A stretch of 20,803 nt of DNA, taken from the NCBI GenBank assembly GCA_030432505.1, contig JAUIHA010000001.1, positions 1-20,803 on the forward strand, in the 5' to 3' direction. A program made the position numbers and the translations under genes. Positions 16,001-20,803 of the stretch are shown here, one piece after another (the stretch's first letter is position 1; every line of letters starts with the position of its first letter). Under the pieces are notes generated by a model. It did no database searches. It had not been told where the DNA came from and worked only from the letters and a program-made list of their open reading frames with translations. Source of the DNA: a bacterium. Lineage in GTDB: Bacteria > Babelota > Babeliae > Babelales > RVW-14.

Positions 16001-16003
16001 TAA
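13001..16003 (+). CDS. Giant secreted propeller-like protein, intact 1000-residue paralogue
   Basis: GTG 13001 has AAGGAG at 12989-12994 six bases upstream. The signal peptide is MKKILFLLIFVLQSFNSDA. An Asp/Gly-rich linker (residues 108-118, GGDGDGDEDDH) precedes a long beta-rich region. That region has recurring strand-turn units such as RLYIGLSDVSRDD, DTVYVGLVGDKNQELGIFAS and VYVGGFGGVAVL, which suggests beta-propeller blades. The block KTMNTSTGRNYLIVN is shared almost unchanged with the 6791 protein. The C-terminus GDWGIRVNE matches the other two copies. Unlike the 6791 gene, it lacks the long basic N-terminus and both helical insertions, so it probably shows the core form of the family. 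It has no C-terminal aromatic residue and no membrane segment, so export to the periplasm or cell surface is inferred. I cannot assign a named family or ligand. Confidence 0.8.
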   Translation: MKKILFLLIFVLQSFNSDATVNRTIDGVQFDKTVFASGDDDNMPVLYCGSKSEITDSMRAPFALTRITLDEKEAIARGLATTMNTSDGGDMTDEQVSQGLAMLREFRGGDGDGDEDDHPLSGKRITNLTLLNKKFPVVTAGDSLTVHVMTDPATGNAEKVISTTEINDAGVGENAAAIDNPIVSIAASSSNIFALVPAQGHAFNERDGVNRGVALIEYSAQSGENPAELTVKDASDLSATGVARARKLDLTIAANTVAFVDNTVSNAIAGARIGNVAAMHWDENLQRLYIGLSDVSRDDNNKEGGVLSVVMGFIDANANRGNGALRLLPVVNGLKKELFFDVATPNVKDRAIGFYYDGTTPRGTSGAVHSGSDNISVSIPHIKTMNTSTGRNYLIVNSVIASNPQIIGANIFIDAEDWIYALPLTSEAVDGAQEAKGVIAKVDADGVVALNDNAFQLPQAFGDMPTIAHAPVQVGGGNPISGAKVRDVFVVGDTVYVGLVGDKNQELGIFASSAVFNKDGFIVGWTPAKRVMGSAQAVVGGGLDAKTGNYYFLSQQGGTDASTATLVNTGKITVWGQSQASLSGDDETKSLSTVLEGLGSQETGGVHKLVSFDENTPGFEAGKFSMMAVAGFGSIALIQTGGFEGGDFKPVTQFTTQDVSDADGNVTLKNVFTFSGQAIQDISPISSIAIAKGTTNTKVYVGGFGGVAVLDLPIDLNRDKLAMATTTFSRFAGITQPTFAVGTGNNNVFALTRDGLKVSDLGGTPVTDTAVAKPSDMIVATGSTNAHALIADGTTVRSTNAAGSPLNLFGQVVQLQYVSQETGGVASTPGMLYAFVLGPRVEEVEDISENEELDPEAEIPMKKIRSEEVTVPQLYRIAVDASGVLSLMDEFDNTTDKLTGAKPFLQLEEARSNFFTDGSVFFNTHPKSKVFSDFVRLATFSKDNSFETLLAGDQLFDDVDVSITDDLDLEDASFYVGTVLTDPVLGKRIIAGDWGIRVNE

Positions 16004-16014
16004 TTATTTTCTGA

Positions 16015-16050
16015 TATAGTGCTACATGATTGTAGCACTATATTTTTATT
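16015..16050 (+). terminator. Perfect hairpin with T-run; may double as TA operator
   Basis: TATAGTGCTACA (16015-16026) and TGTAGCACTATA (16031-16042) form a perfect 12-bp stem with a 4-base loop, followed by TTTTTATT. It follows the stop of the propeller gene by 11 bases, as an intrinsic terminator should. It also ends 25 bases before the Phd-like antitoxin start, where autoregulatory operators lie, so a dual role is possible. Confidence 0.82.
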
Positions 16051-16067
16051 AAAAAAGTGAGGATGGA

Positions 16068-16292
16068 ATGAGTCTTACATTGCCGGAAGTAAAAGCATCT
16101 TTTATTGTTGATGGGCAGGGGAATAAGAAGCAAGTAGTCCTTGATATTGAACAATATCATGAGCTTTTGGAAACGCTAGAAGATTACCATGATATTGCTG
16201 TTGCGGCTTTAGCTGTAAAAGAAAATGAACAGGCTGTTTCAATCGAGGAATTAGAGAAAGAAATATTACAAAAAAAACGCACAAAATCGTAA
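16068..16292 (+). CDS. Phd/YefM-like antitoxin
   Basis: This 74-residue protein starts at ATG 16068 with GAGGA four bases upstream. The N-terminal part (SFIVDGQGNKKQVVLDIEQY then HELLETLEDY) resembles the Phd/YefM-type DNA-binding fold, in which a strand pair precedes the EYxxLLE helix. The acidic tail SIEELEKEILQKK would wrap the toxin. Its stop overlaps the toxin start by one base (TAATG). Family assignment is by pattern and position next to a RelE toxin; a related RelB-like small antitoxin is an alternative. The palindrome at 16015-16042 is a candidate binding site. Confidence 0.72.
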   Translation: MSLTLPEVKASFIVDGQGNKKQVVLDIEQYHELLETLEDYHDIAVAALAVKENEQAVSIEELEKEILQKKRTKS

Positions 16293-16573
16293 TGTCTTCA
16301 CCATATAAACTTATTATTCCAAAACGAGTACAAAAACAGTTAAAGTCTATTCCTGAAGATGATGCGTTGAAAATTTTAGAAAAATTAAAGCAGCTTGCTT
16401 CATGTTCATTAAGTTTGAATATCAAAAAGCTTGCTGGTTTTGTAAATTTGTATCGATTTCGTCATGGTAACTATCGTGTGGTTTATGAAATTCAAGATAC
16501 AAAAATGATCATCTATGTTATAGCCTTAGGTCATCGCAAAGAAATATATCAAAAATTGAAAAAACTATTTTAA
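16292..16573 (+). CDS. RelE-superfamily toxin
   Basis: This 93-residue protein contains YKLIIPKRVQKQLKSIP, IKKLAGFVNLYRFRHGNYR and a C-terminal VVYEIQDTKMIIYVIALGHRKEIYQKL. Those are the classic RelE blocks, with the basic residues used for ribosome-bound mRNA cleavage. It differs clearly from the RelE at 5973-6236, so it is not a recent duplication. It overlaps the antitoxin by one base. Its stop is only 3 bases before the start of the penicillin-binding protein gene, so all three are probably on one transcript. Confidence 0.87.
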   Translation: MSSPYKLIIPKRVQKQLKSIPEDDALKILEKLKQLASCSLSLNIKKLAGFVNLYRFRHGNYRVVYEIQDTKMIIYVIALGHRKEIYQKLKKLF

Positions 16574-16576
16574 GAC

Positions 16577-18469
16577 ATGCTTCTTCGTATTTTTTTCTCA
16601 ACCGTCATATTATCAGGATGTCTTCTTTTAGGTGCATTTTTTGCTGTTTTTGAAAGTAAAGAAATTGATCTTGTAACATTTCAGCAACAAGCAAAAACAC
16701 AACCGTCAGTCATTCTTGATGATCAAGGTAATGAGCTTGCACGCTTTGCGCTTGATAAAAAAGAACCGATTACTATTGATCAAATCCCACCAGTTGTTAT
16801 TAAGGCATTTGTTGCAGCTGAAGATCATAGTTTTTTTAGTCATTATGGTGTTTCACTCAAGGGTATTGCACGTTCAATGCTCGTAAATTTGTATTACCAA
16901 AAAAAGGTACAAGGTGCGAGCACCATTACGCAGCAGGTGGCACGCCTAATGTTTTTAACGCATGAGCGGACATGGCGACGAAAACTTCATGAGGTTGTTA
17001 TTGCTTTGCAGCTTGAACGGCAATTGAGTAAAGAACAAATTTTAGAATTATATCTCAACAATATTTATTTTGGCCGTGGGATTTACGGCGTAGAGGCTGC
17101 ATGTAATCGTTTTTGGGGTAAATCAGTGGACCAAGTGACCGTTGACGAAGCAGCAATGCTTGCAGCGGTTGCAAAATCTGCACGTTTTTATTCACCACTC
17201 AATGCACCGCGTACTGCAAAGCACCGTCGTAATGTTGTGCTGCACTGTATGAAGTTGTTGCATTTTATTTCGGACGATGAGTATCGCCAGGCAAAAGGGC
17301 GTGATCTTGAAATAAAAGACTTTATTCCAGGGAATAAGATTCGTTTGTACATTCAAGAATGGATTCGAAGTTGGGCAGAGAAAAAATGGGGCCGTGAAGC
17401 ACTGTATCATCAAGGGCTGAGAATAAAGACAAGCATTAATGCAGATATTCAAGAAAAGGCTGAAAAAGCATTTACTGATCACATGCTGAAAAACCGAGAA
17501 AAATTGGGTGATGGTGTGAATGGCGGCATGGTGGTGCTTGATGTGCCAACAGGTAAGGTGAGAAGTTTAATTGGTGGTTTTGATTATCAAGAGTCGCAGT
17601 TTAATCGTGTTTTTCAAGCTTCTCGACCTTTGGCTTCATCATTCAAACCGCTTCTGTATGCGTGTGCTTTTGAGGCTGGACTAACTGCTGATATGGTGAT
17701 GAAGGACGAGCCGTTTGCGTTTGAGCAGGGGGATGGTACATTATGGAAGCCAAGGAATTGGTATAGGGATTTTGATGGGGACATGACGTTGGCCCGTGCG
17801 TTGGCGATTTCAAACAATATCATTACCATTAAGCTTCTTCTTAAGATTGGCATGGAACCAGTAGCAAAAAAAGTTAAACTGTTTGGTTTAACGGATGAGT
17901 TTAAGCCGTATCCATCATCAGCCATTGGAACTATTCAAGCAAATGTCATGGAAAATGCCGCAGCATTTAATGTATTTGCTAATGATGGTGTGTACGTTAA
18001 ACCGTACATGATTGAATGGGTTAAAGACAAATGGGGAAAACGTATTTGGTCGTGCCAGCCTGAAAAGCGACGAGTTCTTGATAGCAAGCTCAATAGCAAG
18101 ATGGTAAAAATTCTGACTTATCGAATGAAGCTTGCTAAAAAGAGAAACAGAAGTGGCAAGTGGTTTGATGCGCAGGCAATAGGAAAAACAGGTTCATCAA
18201 ATGAGGCAGCATCAACATGGTTTGTTGGTGCAACACCAGAGCTTAGCTCTGCAATTTATGTTGGGCGGGATAATAATACACCGATGGGTCGTTATATTTT
18301 TGGAAGTACAACGGCACTACCAATTTGGGTAGAGTTTGCAAAATCCCTTAAGTATAAGAAAAAAGATTTTTATTATGATCCATCACTGCGTGAGGTAGTG
18401 ATTGATTGGTGGACGGGACAAAGGAAAGAGTATGATAATGGGAAGGATACGATTACGATTCTAGAGTAA
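16577..18469 (+). CDS. Class A penicillin-binding protein (GT51 glycosyltransferase plus transpeptidase)
   Basis: This 630-residue bifunctional peptidoglycan synthase polymerises lipid II and cross-links stem peptides at the inner membrane's outer face. An N-terminal membrane anchor spans about residues 3-24. The GT51 domain follows, with catalytic E82 in AAEDHSFFSH, then QGASTITQQ (112-120) and LELYLNNIYFGRGIYG. The transpeptidase domain has S354-S-F-K357, S412-N-N414 and K537-T-G539, so all three penicillin-binding motifs are present. It is shorter than E. coli PBP1A (850 residues) and lacks extra accessory domains. ATG 16577 has only a weak ribosome binding site and lies 3 bases after the RelE stop, suggesting coupled translation. 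It is followed after 9 bases by a lipase-like gene, so it is part of an operon. The broad family call is firm; the exact orthologue (mrcA/ponA type) is not settled. Confidence 0.95.
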   Translation: MLLRIFFSTVILSGCLLLGAFFAVFESKEIDLVTFQQQAKTQPSVILDDQGNELARFALDKKEPITIDQIPPVVIKAFVAAEDHSFFSHYGVSLKGIARSMLVNLYYQKKVQGASTITQQVARLMFLTHERTWRRKLHEVVIALQLERQLSKEQILELYLNNIYFGRGIYGVEAACNRFWGKSVDQVTVDEAAMLAAVAKSARFYSPLNAPRTAKHRRNVVLHCMKLLHFISDDEYRQAKGRDLEIKDFIPGNKIRLYIQEWIRSWAEKKWGREALYHQGLRIKTSINADIQEKAEKAFTDHMLKNREKLGDGVNGGMVVLDVPTGKVRSLIGGFDYQESQFNRVFQASRPLASSFKPLLYACAFEAGLTADMVMKDEPFAFEQGDGTLWKPRNWYRDFDGDMTLARALAISNNIITIKLLLKIGMEPVAKKVKLFGLTDEFKPYPSSAIGTIQANVMENAAAFNVFANDGVYVKPYMIEWVKDKWGKRIWSCQPEKRRVLDSKLNSKMVKILTYRMKLAKKRNRSGKWFDAQAIGKTGSSNEAASTWFVGATPELSSAIYVGRDNNTPMGRYIFGSTTALPIWVEFAKSLKYKKKDFYYDPSLREVVIDWWTGQRKEYDNGKDTITILE

Positions 18470-18478
18470 AGGGCCTTC

Positions 18479-19792
18479 ATGAAAAAATGTGTCACTTTAA
18501 TAATGATATGTGCTACGATCGGTGTAGTTTCTGGTGTCATTAGTTATCAAACGATAAGAAAAAAAATGAATAAAGAAGTGTGTCTTAACGTTTTTGTTCA
18601 TGGGACGCATCTTGTTGGTTCTGGGATAGAAGGGCTAAAATCTAAAGCTACAACTCCTCTTGCGAAACAAGGTTACAAAGCTTTGTATTCAATGTTTTGC
18701 AATACCGCATTTTTACATAGAAATCGTTTAGTAACAGATCGAGGTCTACATTCCTTTAAAGTTGTACAGAAAAGCTGGAAAGATAAATCTGTTGCACCAA
18801 TTATTCTTGATTTAGTCGATAAGGTGCATCAGGAATATTCCGTAGATACAACGCCACAGCGTTATTATACCTTTGGTTGGAATGGGCAACTTGATCAAAC
18901 AGAGCGAAGAGTGGAGGCTGTTCGTTTATATAATGAGTTGGCTATGGAAGTTGATAAACTCAAAGAGCAGGGGTATAAGCCAAAAATTCGCTTGCTTGGT
19001 TATAGCCATGGAGGCAATGTTAGTCTTAATCTTGCTGCAATTCACTATGCCCTTAATGGTGTAGCGTTTAAAGATAGGCATTTTACTGAATCTATTGCGA
19101 GTGTCTGGGATATTTTTAGTGAAGATATTTTACAAAAACGTGCTGAAAAAGAAGTATGTATCGCATATCATAAACCGCTCAAGTCGATCGATCTTATTGA
19201 TGAATTAATTTTGTATGCAACGCCAGTTCAAACAGAGACTGAGTGCTTTGCCTTTACCGATTACTTCAAAAAAGTAACGATGTTTTATTCCGAAAACGAC
19301 ATGGTGCAAGTTGCTGATGTGTTGTCAACGAAGTCTCGTGTGAGTAGAAGAACACTGGAAAAAAGGCGTTGTCGCAAAATACAAAATTCGCTGCCAAACC
19401 CGGTGAACGTTAAGCTGATGATTCAGCGAAATCAGTCATTTCCTAAGAATCTTCCCGTTAACTTGAAAGCGGCAATGCGTGGAGGGGCGCCGCTGACAAT
19501 GCATCCATATGATCCAGCGCATGCGGATTTTTGGTGTGTTGTCTGGGATAAAAAGGGCGTTTTTTACGATCCAGTGCCACTTGTAGTCTTTACTCCAATC
19601 ATTCTTTCCATGCTCAAGGGCGTTCATAGAAATGTTGATTTACGCATTTTTGAGAAAAATGGTGATGCTTATTTTGCTCTTGAGCAGCATACTACGCGAG
19701 ATTTGGTAGTTCGAAAAAAACTAGAAATGTCATTCATTCAGGGTTTAAAAGAGTCATTATTGCAGGAAAAAGAGGCTCTTTTGCAATTATAG
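18479..19792 (+). CDS. Membrane-anchored or secreted alpha/beta-hydrolase (lipase-like), copy 1
   Basis: This 437-residue protein starts at ATG 18479, with AAAGGG overlapping the preceding stop (5-base spacing). Residues 4-23 form an N-terminal hydrophobic segment (signal anchor or signal peptide). VFVHGT (38-43) is the oxyanion-hole strand end. G174-Y-S176-H-G178 is the nucleophile elbow GxSxG. YSEND gives a candidate acid (D274), and DPAHADFW gives a candidate His (H348). The fold therefore fits a serine esterase or lipase, with substrate unknown. It shares long blocks with the next gene: GWNGQLDQTERR, RLYNEL, ELILYATPVQTETEC and NDMVQV. Co-transcription with the penicillin-binding protein suggests an envelope location. 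Specific lipase, phospholipase or peptidoglycan-deacylase roles cannot be told apart. Confidence 0.8.
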   Translation: MKKCVTLIMICATIGVVSGVISYQTIRKKMNKEVCLNVFVHGTHLVGSGIEGLKSKATTPLAKQGYKALYSMFCNTAFLHRNRLVTDRGLHSFKVVQKSWKDKSVAPIILDLVDKVHQEYSVDTTPQRYYTFGWNGQLDQTERRVEAVRLYNELAMEVDKLKEQGYKPKIRLLGYSHGGNVSLNLAAIHYALNGVAFKDRHFTESIASVWDIFSEDILQKRAEKEVCIAYHKPLKSIDLIDELILYATPVQTETECFAFTDYFKKVTMFYSENDMVQVADVLSTKSRVSRRTLEKRRCRKIQNSLPNPVNVKLMIQRNQSFPKNLPVNLKAAMRGGAPLTMHPYDPAHADFWCVVWDKKGVFYDPVPLVVFTPIILSMLKGVHRNVDLRIFEKNGDAYFALEQHTTRDLVVRKKLEMSFIQGLKESLLQEKEALLQL

Positions 19793-19845
19793 CTGATAAT
19801 GTTAGCATAATTTGATACTTGCGGACCTTTTCTTTTGGTGGGACT

Positions 19846-20803
19846 ATGAAGCACATATTATCTTTCAGCCTTCTTTTTACTCTAATTTCTTATAGTAATC
19901 TTTTCGCTCAGCCAGAAAGACAGAAGCCAGTTGCTGTAAAGCAAGATGTCTGGTTAACGGTTTTTGTTCACGGGACATATAAGCCGCAACTTGGTCTTTT
20001 GGGAATGGGTTCTATTGTCAAAGACTCTTTAGATGGTACATGGTATAAAACAATTTTAGGCTTTCTTCGTGATTATAACTATTTTTATAGTGATTGCTTT
20101 ATGTCTAAAGAAGGGCTTATTCCAGAAGAAATTCTCAGAAAAAATGAGCAAAAGAATAAAACGCCACTTGATATTATTAGTGGCTATAAAACGTTTCTTA
20201 CTGCTACGGGTGAAAAATTTGAAAACCATCTTTGTTATACCTATGGTTGGAGTGGGCTCATAGGGCAGACGGAAAGAAGAATTGCTGCACTGAGGCTTTA
20301 TAATGAGTTATGTGAAGAAGTTTTAGCCCTTCAAAAGAAAAACTATAATGTTAGGCTGCGCATCATTGCGCATAGTCATGGTGGAAATGTTGTTGCCAAC
20401 TTGGCTGCATTACATTTTCTAATTGAAGAAAAAAAGTGTGAATCGTATTACATGCGCCAGGCAATTAATCAGATGGCTTTTTTGCTTGGAGGGAAAGGGC
20501 TTGCCAATAAAAAGGTTGGAGAGAATGCTAAATTTTATCAAAATCCTCAGTATAAACTGTCTCATATTGATGAGTTAGTTTTATATGCAACTCCAATACA
20601 ATCAGAGACAGAATGCTTATTCTTGTCTGGCTTCTTTAAAAATATGTATAATTTTTATTCACGTAATGATTTGGTACAAGTGTTTGATAGAAGTTCAACT
20701 ATTTCACTAGAATCACGCAGAAAAATTAAGCGCAAGCTCTATCCTGAGGCAAAGAATAGTGGGGTAAACCTTTACCAATTAAATTGTATTGTTGAACGTG
20801 ATA
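19846..20803 (+). CDS. Secreted alpha/beta-hydrolase (lipase-like), copy 2, 3' end beyond window
   Basis: The frame runs open from ATG 19846 to the window edge (319 complete codons, no stop). GGTGGG lies just upstream as a ribosome binding site. The signal peptide MKHILSFSLLFTLISYSNLFA is cleaved before QPERQ. VFVHGT and IAHSHGGN match the oxyanion and nucleophile-elbow blocks of copy 1. The first Gly of GxSxG is Ala here, which is common in lipases. Further shared blocks are GWSGLIGQTERR, LRLYNEL, ELVLYATPIQSETEC and the acid-bearing NDLVQV. Copy 1 continues about 155 residues past its own NDMVQV block, so roughly the last 100 residues of copy 2 should lie outside the window. Tandem paralogy with copy 1, 53 bases apart, is clear. 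The catalytic His is not in view. Confidence 0.8.
   Translation, partial: MKHILSFSLLFTLISYSNLFAQPERQKPVAVKQDVWLTVFVHGTYKPQLGLLGMGSIVKDSLDGTWYKTILGFLRDYNYFYSDCFMSKEGLIPEEILRKNEQKNKTPLDIISGYKTFLTATGEKFENHLCYTYGWSGLIGQTERRIAALRLYNELCEEVLALQKKNYNVRLRIIAHSHGGNVVANLAALHFLIEEKKCESYYMRQAINQMAFLLGGKGLANKKVGENAKFYQNPQYKLSHIDELVLYATPIQSETECLFLSGFFKNMYNFYSRNDLVQVFDRSSTISLESRRKIKRKLYPEAKNSGVNLYQLNCIVERD

Overview
The window is A+T-rich, densely coding bacterial DNA with a Gram-negative style envelope: two proteins look like outer-membrane beta-barrels, many products carry Sec signal peptides, and there is a bifunctional class A penicillin-binding protein. The mix of large lineage-specific secreted proteins, paralogue clusters and many toxin-antitoxin (TA) remnants recalls host-associated candidate phyla such as Dependentiae (TM6). 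That assignment rests on general resemblance only; no marker gene is present.

The left three quarters (about 1-16,000) is an array of two secreted or surface protein families, interleaved with small TA loci. Family 1 comprises giant secreted, beta-strand-rich, propeller-like proteins: the C-terminal end of one copy (2-568), a very long copy broken by a frameshift (6791-12428), and an intact 1000-residue copy (13001-16003). Family 2 comprises signal-peptide-bearing proteins of 443 residues that end in phenylalanine, as outer-membrane barrels do (704-2035 and 4292-5623). A secreted coiled-coil protein lies on the minus strand (2101-3429), convergent with the first barrel across a shared hairpin terminator. 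Between these genes sit a DUF433/DUF5615 pair (3662-4263), a ribbon-helix-helix/RelE pair (5725-6236), an orphan HEPN protein of the HI0074 family (6252-6716), an orphan HicA (12496-12729, minus) and a Phd-like/RelE pair (16068-16573).

The right quarter is an apparent operon. The Phd-like/RelE pair is followed after 3 nt by a class A PBP (16577-18469), which is followed by two tandem secreted alpha/beta-hydrolase (lipase-like) paralogues (18479-19792 and 19846 to beyond the window edge). A strong palindrome at 16015-16042 separates this operon from the array. It could be a terminator, the TA operator, or both.

Non-coding structure includes palindromic repeats of a CTCATCCTGAG...CGAAGGAT type at 637-684 and as an inverted pair at 12755-12907, a second palindrome at 571-598, and a G+C-rich palindromic patch inside the long propeller gene (7388-7431). 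The most unusual points are the interleaved barrel/propeller array, the helical repeats inserted into only one propeller paralogue, the frameshift, and the TA loci at nearly every paralogue junction. No tRNA, rRNA, CRISPR array or insertion-sequence transposase was seen, and no gap above 300 bases lacks a gene.
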